Under the pieces are notes generated by a model. That model had not been told where the DNA came from, ran no database searches, and saw only the letters and a list, made by a program, of their open reading frames with translations. Positions 37,710 to 52,260 of a stretch of 64,000 nt of DNA are shown one piece after another. This stretch comes from Edolisoma coerulescens (taxonomy: Eukaryota > Chordata > Aves > Passeriformes > Campephagidae). The position numbers were made by a program, and so were the translations under genes. The DNA is taken from the NCBI GenBank assembly GCA_013397115.1, contig VWZW01001167.1, positions 1,034,814 through 1,098,813 on the forward strand, in the 5' to 3' direction. Position 1 is the stretch's first letter. Each line of letters begins with the position of its first letter.

Positions 37710-40700
37710 ATTAAGGGTGGGTTTTTTATTGCTCAGGGTGGATGGTATCGCGAAGATTGGTTTCTTAGTATTCTGTATTTGGCAGCCACCAAGAAGTATT
37801 GAAAAAGGAATTTCAGATACACCTTTGCCCTATTATCTGTGGTAGGTCACAGATCTTCTTTCAAACGTAGCTGCTCATTTGCCTGTTAAGGTGCCTTTTT
37901 CAAAGCTTTTTTGTTTGTTTGTTTTTGTTTTTGTCTTAATACTTAAGTGCTCATCATATAAATCTCCTCCAAACTTACCGGTTTAGTAATTCAGTTCAGG
38001 TACCTGAGGTGAACGCATGCAGTCCTGTCATGCCAGTTAAAACAGTAGAAGGGGGAGAATTTCCCCTGATTCACACCTAACTTAGAAGGGACTGACAGAG
38101 AGAAATACCCTTGTATGAGGTCTTCTCTGAAGGATAGTTAGATTTTGGTTATTTGCATAGAGGTGGAATGAGCAGTCACTGTGTACCCACAAGTGGCCTT
38201 CTAAGAAGGCAGCAACAAAACTAGACTACCCGAGGGTTGTTAAAACCAGGCATAAACCCTAAGCAGGCTCCTTTAAAAGGTCTTTTCACATAATGTTCAT
38301 TAAGCCCCAGCAGTTAAAACATCCCACCTGGGAGCTCTCACTATGCAGAGTTCTGCTTCCCAGACTGAGAGGGGCCGAGCAGCACAGGGCCTTAGACACT
38401 AAGCCAGCTCCTCAAGTTTAGTACTATACCATGTTGCATTTTTGTGCTCCAACGAAGCAGGTGATTTGTCAGTTCCCCTAGCTATTACCTAGAAATTTTC
38501 TGCGTGGTCCATGAGGTATGTGAGGAAAGAGGGGAACTTGTGGCTTGTGAGCTCTTTCACATCATCCACAAGGACCTTCTGCTTCCTGCATGTGCTAGCA
38601 TAGCTGCATCAGAAAATGGGAATGAAAAGTATGTGAGTTTGAACCTTTACTCCTGTGGCTGTATTGTAGGGGAGTAATAACTTTTTTGTTTTATCTTAAA
38701 CTTAAAAAATTATGTGCTTGGGGGTAAAAAGTTTGAAAATGTAAAACAGTGCATGAAGAAGCCTGCCTAAGGAGTTGGACAGCCTTAAATAAAACCAGCG
38801 TGCTAGAGGTGTAAGATACGTCCTAGGTACGGTCAAGATCTGCTTGCTGCAATGTGTACTAGGGCCAGAAGCCAACCATCAGCCCTGCAGCGTGTGCTGA
38901 ATGGAGCCTCTGCCACACAATGGCGTAGTCATTTGTCACATGTTCAATCCACAGGCACCCCACCTCTTGTGGCCAGCTTTTACAGGATGTGCGTTTTACC
39001 CTTCATTCTCTAGGCTGGATGTACATAGTAAGGGGAGGAGTAGGTAAATGCAACTGTAATGTGGAATTAGATGACCTGCTCTGGCCAGAAAATATCCCAA
39101 TTTCTAGTCAAAAGAGAGGCTTATCAATATTTTAACTTCAGATCAATATAGCGACGTTTGCTAAAGCCTAGGTGCATATAGCAGTTCTGTTGTGCCCTTT
39201 CTGACAAACCAAGAACTATGGAGTTGTTTCTTATGCTACTGCCTGGTAAGTTGTTTGCACCCAGGCATCAGATGATGGATAGCTTTATGAAATTATGCCG
39301 CACTGTGCTGCTGCTTCCTCTGGGAAGAAGTATGGAATAATACAATTAATGCCTCACATTGTAATACAGCTACTAAAATATGATCTTTGTTCTAACTGTC
39401 AAGATCAGTGACAGAAGCCTCAGACAGACGACCAACCCACTGAAGCAGTGGTGAGAGGTCCTCCCACTGCAAGGCGAGCTGCAGCCTTGAGCTCATCATG
39501 AACACCCGTGGACTTCATCACGTGCCAGATCCCTTTAATGAAACCAGCACCCTGGCCCTAAATGACATTTAAGGGTACATTAAATGGTTATCCTTGTACA
39601 CAAGTCTTTGCACTTTGAGACATTATAACCCTTGATTTATAAATCATATCTAAGACAAAAAACTAATTTTATAAACATGCACATACCTGATTAAACTTTC
39701 TCAATAAGGCCGCTCAATAGGAGTAAAAATTGTGCATAAGAAATTGTGTTTTCTGGAATTAAGTCAAGAACCCCTGGAAATGAACATAAAATTATCACAT
39801 TCCAGACTGATTTCTTCTTTGTGCTTTCCAAATAACAGATTATTTAAAAAATGCATTAATCCTGTCAGTCCATTAAAATATTTCACAACTTTCAAAAGGT
39901 TTTTAGATTAAAAAATTTAAAACCTAGCCTATTGATCATAACTCTCTTCCTAAATCCATATTCTGATAAGACCAAGAATAAAACATTTGTTGCTCTAATC
40001 AATAGCTTTACTCAGAAACAGCTGACACCACTTAAAATCGTGTTAATTAACACAGGTTCTCAAGGTCCAGTTGTAATGCAGACAAGCTGTGTCCACCTTA
40101 AACAGAGCCTCGTTATTGTTCACGCTACTTGAATCTGCCATTAATAGTAAGTCTCCGTCTCACAGCTGCTGCTAAACCTAAGGCCTGCTTGCATTCAAAG
40201 AGGATTTCAGTTGTAGTTTGGCACGGTATATGCTATTCACAAAGTCACCTGTAACTGTGAGTAAGAATGACTGAGAACAAAGCTGCTCATTTTGCACTTG
40301 TTAGCTCTAAAATCCCTGCTGTGGAAAGTGTGGGGTTTCGATATTTCGTAAGTCTTCCTTGTGTAGACTTACATGCCATGCTCAAATACATTGAAAAATG
40401 CAGACTTCTGCCTGAATTACTGTAGCACTCAGGCTGAATTAGGCACAGCAACTGAAGTACTGAGTGGTGTAGCCTTCCTACCTGCCCCTACCCCTGTAGG
40501 GTGTATTTACCCTTGTAAATATTCTCTCCAGTCTACTGACCAGGAGGTGTGACTTGGGGTCAGCGACAAGCTCAGCAGACCGAGCTGTAACCTGCAGCAG
40601 CTACACCCTCACCAAGTATTTTAGTGTACTTGGCCTTGGTTAAATCCATTAGTGAGGTATGTGCATGATCTCTGATGGTCAACCTGGTCTGCCTGCTCAG

Positions 40701-41216
40701 CCTATCCAGCCATCTCCTCAGCTGTGCCTGCTGAGATGGGCATGAGATGGCCAGACAAAAGCACTACTTTCACCACCACAGCTGGATCAGCCTGTGCCTA
40801 CACATTACTGAGCTGCATGAACACATTCAACAAAGCTCAGTGAGCAATATTTCACAAAAAAACGGCTGAGTTCTCCATTCCCACCCTCATGTACATCCAG
40901 CTGCTCACACAAACAAGGTGGTGCAGGGCACTCTAAGTCCTGTATTTGCTCTGGAGAGTACTATATAAGTTTGGGGTTTTTTTTTTTGATCATAAGCTTT
41001 GTAGAAAATGTGTGAGCAACATGTTACTGGAGGCTATAAATGGTGCAGGTATTTAGGAGTTCTGGGAAAAGTGTTTTCTCAGTATTGTTTGAAGCAGGGG
41101 GCTGATGACAAAGGAGAGGTGTTAGTCATGCTGACCCATTCTTCTGGTGCTCAATAACAGGGAGAAACAAGCCAGAAACCTCCCCCTCAGCTTGTTGAAG
41201 GTCTCAGCACTACTTG
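37710..41216. other. non-coding stretch right of the CpG island
   Basis: No gene is supported. A T-rich microsatellite-like tract (tttg/tttttg units) lies at 37907-37934 and a T run at about 40978-40988. No splice-bounded frame of convincing composition was seen. If a rightward gene starts at the island, this would be its first intron. Confidence 0.55.
37907..37934 (+). repeat. (TTTG)n-like simple repeat
   Basis: T-rich sequence interrupted by regularly spaced G residues (ttttttgtttgtttg, then tttttgtttttg). Imperfect and short; likely a decayed microsatellite. Confidence 0.7.
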
Positions 41217-41465
41217 GAATCACCTAATGGTTTATGTTGGAAGAGACCCTTAAGGTCATCAAGTTCCAGCCCTGCTGCCATAAGCAGGGATACCTGCCAG
41301 TAGACAAGGTTGCTCAGAGCCCAATCCAACCTGGCCTTGAAAATTTTCAGGGATAGGAACCTGTTCCAGTGCTTCACCACCCTCATGGTGAAGAATTTCT
41401 TCCTTATCTAATCTAAACCTACCCTCTTGCAGTTTAAAGCCATTACCCTTGTCCTATCTTTAGGA
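41217..41465 (-). repeat. CR1 LINE 3' fragment
   Basis: The plus strand carries, in order, 'atgttggaagagacccttaa', 'agttccagccctgctgcc', 'ggttgctcagagcccaatcc', 'aacctggccttgaa', 'cctgttccagtgcttcacca', 'tgaagaatttcttcc' and 'taatctaaacctaccctctt'. This is the reverse complement of the CR1 3' region, placing the element on the minus strand. The usual terminal 'tcatagaatca' repeat is degraded at its 3' end (41217-41230). About 250 bp, 5'-truncated. Confidence 0.94.
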
Positions 41466-44400
41466 CTGTTTATTTTCCAGTTTTGGAAGGTGTGTGGAGG
41501 TAATGCCAGCCAAAATGAAGGAACTGAAAGATGTGAGGCCATGACTATGTCACTTGACATCCTGCCTCAACCCATGCAAGCAGAGAAATACAGACACGTC
41601 TGCTCCTGTTTCCTACACACACCTACTTAGAGAGCACAGACCCATTAAAGCTGAGCCAGACAGATATCTTTTCTTTAATTAGCTTGTCCTTTTAAGTGTC
41701 CCAGGAAAATTATTATAAGAAATACCATATGATTGCCCAAGAACAAATGAGATATGTTTTTAAACACCCTTTATTACTAACATTGCATAAGCATTCCAAC
41801 AATCAAATCTAACAGTTTGTTATCATAGTTGCAATCCCTTTGGCTTAGCAGCAGCAAGATGAATAGCATGTCATATCTCTTATCAGCAAATAGCTGCCTG
41901 CCTTTGTAAACAAAACTGTCAAGACTGATTCTCCATACACATTTGCAAATTATGCTCATCGGTTATGTGTCTTGCGGCATATTTAGTGTGCTGCCAAGGG
42001 AATGCTACCCTCACATCAGTTTTATGTGTTACCAACATCATAATATTGCCAAGGAACAGGTAGGTACCTTGCCAACTACAGCGTGAATTCACCAATGTCT
42101 CCTACAGATCCCCGATGAAAAACCTACTTATTATCTAGTTTAGAAACATTCAAACATAGCATGTAAATGAGAAGTATATGTGATATCCTGATATCCAGCC
42201 TGCTCCAAAGAGCCCTGTGTCCTCATCCCAGCATTTTACTTACTGTCTGGCCATAAGGAATTCAATTGCTTGTCTCAGTTTAACTGGATGCAATATGATA
42301 GTAATATCACTTACTTAGTGGTGGAGTAAATTAGTTGTAATGTGTACCCTGTGCTCTAAGGATATAGAGCAAAATATGAACTTAGTACTATAAGTTCAAC
42401 CCCCCCTGCCTTTGACATTTAATGTTTTTTGAATTTTATTTAATCTGCTTAATAAATGCAGAGGACAAAATTGTTAGTCACTGACATGTTTTAAAGGGAG
42501 AATTCCCTTTTTTATGATTTTTATATGGAAAAACCTCTGACCATACCACATTAGCAATAACATAAAATATATTAAAATACTGGTACTAAAATTGCTGTAA
42601 TTTTGTTCCTTTCGCTTATGGAAGTAGGCTCATTTTTCATATGAAAACAACTATCCTGCTAGTTTTGACATTTTATGTTAATGATGTGTAGTAAAGTAAG
42701 GTCATTTCAACAGAGAATTCTAATTAGTTGCCAGTAACACAATATAGTCTTGTATAATCACAAATTTTGTGTGTGAGGAGAACTGCCTTGCTCTCATTAC
42801 AGGAACTAAAACCACAGAGCATCACGTTTCTCAGTATTGTACCAGAGGAATGTAGGAACACACTCATGACCACATTAGGAATGGCACTAACAACAGAGTC
42901 AGTAACAGATAGAAAATGTGATGACACTAAACTGCGGATCATAATTCATCCATGGAAAAAGCCCCCACCCTGCTCCTGTGCTCACATCAGCCTGCAGCAC
43001 TCTGGCTGTTGCACAGCTCTCAAACACTGGGGCAGGCGTTTCTTCTCTTCAGCTAATCAAGCCAGCATGGGAAGTGATGCTATCAGGGAAGTCTGGATGA
43101 GAAGGGGAGATGAGAAAGATCCAGCAGATCCTATAGCACACAGCAAACTCTAGGGGAGAGTGACTACGGGAGTCATTTATTGCCTGTTGCATGGCTTTCT
43201 CCCTTAAATCTCAGGAGCTAGAAAATTTGAGAGGGGTCAAAATTGCCAAGTGTGGCTGAGTATCATCCAAGCCAGCTGAGTTGCAGTGTGGATGTTTGAG
43301 TGTGAATAATCCAAAGCAGTGAGATCTGATTTTAGGGTCTCTCCATTATTTAAGAGTTGTGTGAGGTGCAGAACTAGCTCAGAATAGCATGAGCAAAATG
43401 GCAAAACAACACACCAAGTTCTCAAGAACTAAACATGGTTTGGATTGGTAAATCATTAATCCAGAAAGTGGTGTTTGTTTTTTCCTTCTGAAAGAAAGCT
43501 TGATTTAGTCTTTTTTAAAGATTTAACTACTTGTTGTTTTCCTCAGAAAAGAGGGTTAGCTTTACAAGGATCTTGAGAACAGTTAAGGAAAAAAAGAAGA
43601 AATATTAAAAGATGAGCATGAACTAATTTATATGCAGAAATTACTTGTTGTTTAAACAACTATGATATATCAAAATTAGGATAAATTAATCAAAATGTTT
43701 ATTTTGTGGTATCCATTGTATCTGTACAATTTTCTAAGTATGAGGACAGCCTGCTTGTACTGAAGTACTTTGCAGTTACAGTAACACACTAATGTGACAA
43801 GCAAAAATCTTAGTCAAAGTCTGAAATATACGGTTAGCACATGAAACCTTGTATGCCTTTACAGTTATGTGCATGTTTTTTCTCCTCTCCAGTAAAGCAC
43901 TCTGCTAGAAGGAACAGATGCCTCTTTCTCAAGGACTTCAACTGTGAGAGTTGCTGCCCTGAACCAGCTCTTTCCCATTTTTTTTTTTCCAGTCTACATC
44001 AAGAGGGGTCCAGAAGACTGATGATTTTAACTTGCATGAGAGGTTTCACTTCCCCTTTGGCTTAGAGCTGGCAGCAACACTCTCTCCCTACCTCTGCACC
44101 ACAGCTGGTGTGGGATCCTACCAGGGCACAGGTTGCGTTGCATTCAGTGTCCCTCTATGGGGTGGTGTCAGAGAGGGTTTTTTAAAGCAGTTCTGGAGAA
44201 CATGAAACTGCCCCACTTTCCAAGCCTTGCTTTTTCCTTCTCACTTGGCTTCTCCTCCAGGAATAACCCACCAAGCAGCACAACAGGCAGCACAATGTGG
44301 CCTTATACATTGTCTAACCCCAAATGTGCAATGCCACCCTGGCACTCACCTGCAGCCTTCCTCCAACGGAGCTGCAGCTGCGTCCCAGGCACTGGAACTC

Positions 44401-46640
44401 CCAAGCCCTGCTTTGAATAATGCACCAAATACCCTGGCAAGGGCAGATTGGGGAAAAAAAAAGGGAAAAAAAATCAATCCATGTTGCTGCATCTGAGCTG
44501 CTCAGAAGGGGCTTGTCAGCCCCCAGAGTTATCAGCTCCTGCTGTTAGTAGGTATGTGATCATACTTATATAGTGCATGTGGGTAGTGACTGTGTCCCTT
44601 TCTATGCTGGCTATTCCGAGAGCTTCTTTTGACAGCTCAAACATGAAAAGATTTGTTATTTTTTGAAATGTAATGGTAGAGGTTTTATACTTTGGGCCAG
44701 AGTGTCAGTGGAGGCTCTTTGGTGATGTGTGCATCGGAAGTGACAAGCAGTGAATAACTGACATCAGGCATAAGTAATATTTGTAGTCTGACTTTGATAT
44801 GTTATTCTTTAAAAAATCCAGTCTGTAAATACAGTCTACATTTGTTAGCTTGAAAGGAAGGAAAGGGGATGAGTGCAAATATGGAGGAGAGAAATGAATA
44901 ACCACGACAAGGAGAAAAAGCAAGCAGAAATAAGCTGATAAAGATAAAAAGGAGTGGGATTATTAAAAGAGAGAATATAGACATACAAATGGATCAAAAC
45001 TAATATAAAATTGCTAAAAAGCAGGAGAAAAATTGAAGATGAAAGGAATCACAGTGTAACAGATCAGGAAAAAGAAGAAAGTGTTTATAAATTCTAATCT
45101 GAATTCCTATACCCAGCCAATAATGACTTCAGCACCTTGTGAAATAAATGTGTTTTTGTAAAACAGGTATGTGATGAAGTCCCATGGATTGTGAGACACT
45201 TGTTTGCAAGTAAAAAGGATTCTGTAAAGTTATTTAAAATATACAGCAGGAGCAGGGAGGGTGATGGGTATGTGTAGTGTAGAAGCAATTTGGTTGGTGA
45301 TGAAGTCACACCATAAAACAAATATTATGATTAACCCCCATAAGAACAATGCAGTTTTTCAGCTAGAAATGGCTTATTCCAGGGAAGACATTTGAATGAA
45401 CTTGTGGGGCTCTTTCAGAGACTCCAGTGAAGCCAATGATTGTATTTTCATTCAGACTTTTTGCTTTTCTTTGTTAATTACCTGTAGAATAGAAATGGCA
45501 ATGAGACCAGTAATCTATAAGATGATATGTACTTTTCTTGAGTTCTTTATTCACACACTGCCCATTATTTTCTTTGAGAGCAGGAGCAGGTATAACCTAG
45601 CAGGGAACAAATCTTTGAAGTCATTGAAGTATCTTCCAAAAGGAAGTATTTTACGTCAGAAAAACAGAAGAGAGAGAGACATGTGGGGCTTCCAGAACAG
45701 GCCAGTAGCTGAAGCAGAGTATCAGTTCCCATGTGGTGGTCTCATTATCACTCGCAAACAGCACTTTTACATAGAAGAGTTGTCAGATAAAACTTCACAT
45801 CAGTCAGCACACTTTCAACTTACTGAACGTAACAACAGGAAAAGAATGCAAATCAGCATGTTTAAATAGCATAAATCATGGAAGAGACACATTGTCTATC
45901 CACAAGAAAAAAAACAACAGGATTTTAATATTGTATTAAGGAAGTGGAGATTCAACTGCCTCCTTTCTGTACTTGGCTGCTTATAAGACTTAGTTGCAGC
46001 AGAAATGCCATACATTAAGGTTTTACAAAGGGATGGAGCCAAGACTGGGTATGGCAGGGTAGGGACTGCACTCAGCTCCACTTGCAGAGCAGCCACAGGT
46101 GCTAAACAGCCTCCACACGTTTGCCTTTCCACAGCTGGGAACGGAGATGCCACCTTTGAAAACATCCTTTCTGTGCTTCTGTTCCAGGAGCTGAATAAAT
46201 ATTTGTTATTTCCTCATTTCACGGGGCCTCTGCAAAACAATATTATAAAGTGTGTAAATTGTCAGGAAATCTTGGCTAGAAGGCACGACACACAGCTAGG
46301 CATGTAGTACCTTATTAGTTAATGGATTAACTAAAGGAGTTACATATTGCTTACTTGATTGCTGAGTGCAGCAATGCAGGTATTTATTTTACACCAAACA
46401 GATCTGTTGTAGATGTTTGTGGAAATGGCGATGTCTTCTAAATTTATCTTTAAAAAGGTGTGAAAAATACCTATAAAAGAGTGGGGGGTTTTTCTGAGAT
46501 ATGGTGGTGTAGCATTATAGTTGCGTTACAGAATCTGAAAGTATAATTTATGACAGAAACTTGTCCATAAAAATTTTATTTCTTCTTTAAATAAATTTAT
46601 TTAGTTTTTAAAAAAATTTTGCTTATTCTTTCTTTTCCAG

Positions 46641-46894
46641 AATTTCTGAAATTACTCCTAAAGTCATTCCCAGTTGTTCAAATGGCAGATGTTTTATTAA
46701 AGGTACCATGTACTGGGATGTATCCTACTTTACTCATCAGCCATTTTTCACAAGCAACACGGAGATTTTATGTGAATGAAATGATGGGAACTATTGGTGC
46801 ATGTGAAGAAAGATTGGATTCTTGTGTTTTATACCCCATTAAAGGAGCCCTAATAGAATTCACAGCTGCAGGAAAACCACTGTGCAATATTTAA
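46641..46894 (+). CDS. weak candidate terminal exon, unknown protein
   Basis: A strong acceptor, a long pyrimidine run ending TTCTTTCTTTTCCAG at 46640, is followed by a frame open for 84 codons to TAA at 46892-46894. The frame takes the first two exon bases to complete a split codon. The peptide starts FLKLLLKSFPVVQMADVL and is mixed in composition, with no recognised domain and no membrane helix of clear length. No matching upstream donor and coding exon has been found on the plus strand. The acceptor is the only good feature, and long pyrimidine tracts before AG are common in AT-rich introns. Confidence 0.17.
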
Positions 46895-49800
46895 TGGTAT
46901 ATTGTCACAAACTATATATGGAATTTTACTTACAATCATAATTCCTAATTTTACAATGTTTAATACAGATAAAAAGCACAACCTGAGTTCAGAAACACAA
47001 AACATGCCTTTTCAGGTGTGCCTCCAACTTAATTTGTGTTTATTTCGTATTTTTAGCAATAGACTTCGACTACTTCAAGCATTTTCCTGATTTTTGACCA
47101 AGTGTATGTAATATTTATAATCTATTAAAAAACATGTAGAGAACACTATTAACCTTTAGGGAAATATTTATTTGTTGTGTTGCAGATTTAAATTTAAGCA
47201 TATATTCAAGATGTACATATGGCTTCAAATAGGTTCAGTTCTACTTTAAATGAAGTATCTTCAGAGATATGTAAAATAGTTAAGAAGGCTGCATACAGCT
47301 GATTTCAAGGAGAAACATAAACAAATTATTCTTGTCTACTGAAGTTTCCAACTTTTATTTATTGTCTGCCTCAGTATATTATGCTCTACCTTACTTGGTT
47401 TTGCAAAGCTGTTATTAGTATGATTTATTCATAAAACAAAGTGACAAAACTATGTTGCTAATCCTCCTGACTCCATAATAAATCATTGCTTGTTTGCTGA
47501 ACTCTAATATGTATTTTCAATAATGCAGAAACAAGTTTAGGTCCTTGGGTAATAAAATTCTGCATGTAAAGCAACTGCTCTTTGGCAAAAAAAAAAAAAA
47601 AAATCTCATATCTCTCTGAAATCCTTGGCACTTTGAAAAGTTTTGAGGCTTTCATGTGTGGTCTTTGCAGGTGCCAAGCTGTTTCCCTCCACACTCTGTG
47701 CATTGCTGTGCAGGGTCATTAAACCATCCAGGGACAGCTTGGTTTTGTATGCACAGAATGAAGGATGGGGGGAGCAACACATGCTGTCCTTTGCCTTTTT
47801 GTTAAATTTGAGGCTGATTTGCAGCAACATCTACTTCCTCTCGCTGAAAGGAATTTAAATATACTGGGCAGGAAAGGCTGTACAACTGTTGAGTATATTG
47901 TGCTTAGTCTCCAGTGGAGTTTTGAGAAGCACGAAGCACATTATATTAGATGGATAATAAGCTAAGACTTCCTCTTTTTAAAAATTTTATTCTTTCTCTT
48001 TTTTTTTGTTATTGTGTTATACATCTGGAGTGTGTTAAACTCAACATTACCTTTGCTAAAAATACCCAATGTTCAAAATACAGTCTGAAGTTAGAAGCAT
48101 ACATCTCTGAATCGCTGTCCTACATTAAGCTACAAATTGCTGCTGTTTATAAGAAATCTCATATTATAAACAGCTATTTTCCTAGGCCTCAGGTGACTTT
48201 TAATGAAAGTATATACTCCCTTTGTGTATTCCCTCAAATTTCTTGCCAGGTATTAATCTTGACGTTTTGAAAGATTTCAGTTTTTAAAACTTCAAAGTAT
48301 TTTGCAACGTTTGCTCTAAATGAGTGCTTGCTAACTTTAAATATTCCATATTTCTAATATTAAGTATTTGTCATTACATGTACCACTAGTAGAAGGAGTA
48401 ATGGAAACTCTCTCCACCTGAATTAAGTTCAGTCATAAGAAGGTGCTAAATCTCACTTGACCAAATGGGATACAGAGTGCATTTTCCTGCATGATGAGTC
48501 CAGGTCTGTCTTGGCATATTGCCTGAGCTTCTCTTGAAGGAAGGAATAGAACAACCATCTCTAGGAACAGAGTGAATCAGATATAAACTGTATCTTTCCT
48601 AAAGGGAGTCACATTCTGTAATTACCAGCTAGATTTCTAATGCTAAAAAGACTTTACAGGTGAAACTGTTGTAATTTTGTGTTGTACCAAAGAAGCACCT
48701 GGGTGTTGCAATATGGATGTAACAGTTTTTGCCTCTTCAGTCAAGTCCTCTAGAAACACTGTAGATACCTTGACTTCCTCTTCTTTGTTTCCTCTCTCTT
48801 AAGAGTGTCCCCCTTAGGAGAACCCGTAAGGAGCTTCCCACATTCCCCCAGCGGCAGAGCACATCTGCACTGGCTAAACCTGTGTCCTCAAGCATCTGCT
48901 TGCTCCAGTCCTTTGCAATTCACGGTGTGGCTGAACAAAGTGACACTACGAAGCTAGCTGCTGGCCCCACCATAGACCTTATTGCTAAGGCAGCCCACAA
49001 CAGAGAAAAATAATGAAAGGGGAAAAAGAGTTTTCAGCCACCATTCCTCTGTAGAGCTATTGGGAAGGTTACACTTGTGGTTAAGGCAAGAGAAACCACC
49101 AAAACAATAAATTCTTCCTTCTGAAAAATCACATTTGTACCATGGCAGAAAAATCAGAGAATGAGAAAAGTGCTCCATTGTGTATCTTTTCTCCACACAG
49201 TATTTGTTGTCTTTCAAAGCTTGAAGAAATATTTTTTTCAGGAACTGCCATGAGAACCCAAGTCTCACTGACTTCTTGGTGCTTAATCTACTTTTGAAGA
49301 GGAGACAGTGTAATAGATCTTTTACTTGGGGGTTAAAATAATGGTTATTAGGAGGTATGCATCTGAGTAACATAACAACTTCTGAAAATTTTACCATGAA
49401 ACAAGGAATACATATTTATGGGATTAGTTCAGTTCTCTAAACATACCATAGTTCTCCTGGGATATCGTAAGAAATATTAACACCATAAGGTTGTAAACAA
49501 CAGAAACTGCAGTTGCTGTAGAACTAAATAAATTCTTCATATATGTGTTTACTTCCAAAATAATATGCAGTATAGCTGGTTTGTAAGTAAACAAAAGTGA
49601 TGCATGTATGTGCAATCATTCCTATCCACAGCTAGATTAAAAGAAACATGAAATATGTGAATGCTGCAGCAAAATATTTGCTAACAGGAATTATTTTTTC
49701 TCATCTATGGAATGAATGTATCGTATATTGATCATCATTAGCCATTCATTGTTAAATAATGTAAAAAAAAAAAAAACAAAAACAACAAAGAAAAAATCAT

Positions 49801-50339
49801 AATGAAACCATACTTGCATGTTTTATTTGAGGCTTTTATTTCAATAGACTGGCCCTGGGAGTTAATGAATATACTTTCTTCTTATCTGAAACATTAATCT
49901 GATACTTGTTTTAGAAGTATTTGGGGGGAAATTACTCCATAATAATAAAGCTGTTGCTAGGAGGCCTGGAGAAACCTAAACCAATTTGGCTTGGAGAAAC
50001 AGATAATAAGTGTCTTAGTGCCTTCTTTCTAAAGTGCCCCTTGTGCTTTTACCCAAGAGCAGGAAATCAGTGAGTGGAGAATAAATCTCCATTCTGATTG
50101 TTTACAGAGCATAATGAGGGCCTCAAGCAAAGAAATGCATCATTTGCTTTGTACCTGCAGGTGAACTGCAATGCATCCCATTTAATACCCGCCGAATACC
50201 ATGCCAGACATGGAACAAAAAGCCGTCATTTTAGATGAACACATCGTTACTCTGCAAGGTTATAATTATTTGGAGGAAAGTTTAAAATAGTCCATCCCAG
50301 AAAATGTTTCTGGCCCTTTCAGATTTTATAGCAGTGGCA

Positions 50340-51420
50340 TCAAATTTCAGTTCTCTCATTTTCATTTCTCTCATTTTCTTCCTTGTTAACATCTGATCCT
50401 GACATAATTTGCTGCTTTTATTTGTCTTGTCTCCTCCTTTTCCTAAATCCTGCTTCTTTTACTTTTTCTTCAATGCATGTCTCGTTCTGGAGAGGGAGAC
50501 TGAGATTTTGACAGTGTTCCCCTCCCTCCCAACTCCATAACAACTATACTTCCTATGCTTTCAGCTGTGATCACTCAATGGCTGCATTTCCCAAGATTAA
50601 GCTTCTCTGGGGGCTTCAGTGGCTCCCTGGCCATCTCCACATTCCCACACTGTACTGCTCGCCATGCCTTGCCTGTAGCATGGCTTATTCTCTTTCTCTC
50701 CTTGGTGCCTCTGACCCTCAAATCCAAAACCTCTTTTTCCTCTCTGAGCATGTTGTGTCTATATCTGTTTCTCTACTACTCTCTCTTGGATCTCCTGCTG
50801 TTTCTCAAGGTCAAGCAGCTCTAAAATGGAACTTCTCTTACTCCTTCCAAAAATGCCTTCCTTCCCCCATTCCTCTATCACCAGTTTTCTCTGACAGGTT
50901 GAAGCTCAGTATCAGGTTCGATCTTTCTCACTTCATTCTCCTTACATTAAGACTTTCACTAATTCTTTTAGCTTATTCTGGAATGTTCAAAATAACAATC
51001 CTTTTTTAGTGGCTATGTGATAAAAAATAACCAGCACTGATCCTCTCATAATTAGCATTAACCACTTCCTATTACCTTTGTTTTTTACCTTTACAATGTA
51101 TGCCATTTCAAATAAACTTTACCCAACCTAAGGCTCACTCACCACAGCCCCCATACATCTTGCTCACAGAATTCAGACTTCCTCACCCTCATTTTTAAGA
51201 TTCTTTGCAGCTTCTATCTGACAATGTTTCATCTGACAATAGCTCATTCCTTCTACTGTCCTCATCTCTCTCTAGGTAATGCTTAAGATTTCCCTTCATC
51301 TCTCTTTTTCATGGTAGTCTTCCCTCTCCAAGCAAATTTACTTTTCCCTCCTTTCTTGTTGTATTTCTTTTCTGGATTCCTCAATCCTCTAAACCCATAA
51401 AAATTATTTTATAGTAGAAT
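50340..51420. other. pyrimidine-skewed kilobase
   Basis: The plus strand is dominated by C and T (for example ttctctcattttcatttctc and tcttgtctcctccttttcc), with a near-tandem 14-15-bp unit around 50350-50382. The skew gives open frames in two plus frames (50555-50824 and 50578-51009) that read as Leu/Ser-rich peptides; these are composition artefacts. Such skew may reflect transcription-coupled or replication-linked asymmetry, or a decayed polypyrimidine repeat. Confidence 0.5.
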
Positions 51421-52260
51421 CAACTATTAAGAACAAAAAACCCCAAAACAACCCCAAAACTGGTCAGAGCACGCTTTTCACTTCTGATATTTACAAGTCA
51501 AAAGGAGGACAAGAAAGGCATTTGCTGCATTTCAAAGCAAGAAGAAAATACACTGCTGTTTGTCTGTCGTTGTACAAGGTACCACAAAGGATTTCTGTAA
51601 GTGGTATTACCTATGCTAAATTTCCTGCAGTCAAACCCCATCAGTGAGACTTTAATTTTTGTGTTGCAACAGTAATTTTCTTAAAGACTTGATCCAACAA
51701 AGTACTTAAACACTTGCTTGTGTTCAGACTTGTGAGTGACCTCACTGTAGATACCAGAATTGCACACCTCATATACTTGCAATTAAGCACACAAACAATT
51801 GTTCTACTCAAATTGTGCTTTAAGCTGGCTTAGAGGTTTGCTACATTCATTTTGCTTTCAGGGCATAAAAGAAATCATTTAAAGAAACACATCTTGAAAG
51901 ATGCTGAATTTAAGCAGATTTTTCAGGTTTTAAAATATTTTTAGCTGAGGCATTAACTTTATCCTACAGACTGAGGCATTGGTCTTCTGACTTTTATGGA
52001 AGTTCACAGATAAAATAAAGAGTATGTTAAAAAAATGTGAAATCTCCTTATACTAACACCTGGGGATGAAAATTCTTGCAATTTCCTCTCTACCTCACGT
52101 GAAAAATGCTTTACCATAACGAGACATTTTAAAAGTGTATTCCTTTTAATGAATACTGACTTCCTCAGAAATAAAGATACGGATAAATGGATATTGAAAT
52201 GTAGGAACATATGTCATAGAGCATTTATTGATGAAAAAAAGGTTTGATGTTCTTTTACAG

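Noticed and set aside
45396..45869. 157-codon plus-strand frame
   Set aside because: Changes character along its length (hydrophobic, then basic) without domain signs, and no supporting splice or promoter signal.
48954..49397. 147-codon minus-strand frame
   Set aside because: No good splice borders, no recognised motif, and composition typical of AT-rich chance frames.
50555..51009. Two overlapping Leu/Ser-rich frames resembling a membrane protein
   Set aside because: Explained by the strong C+T bias of the plus strand, which gives Leu, Ser, Phe and Pro codons and few stops.
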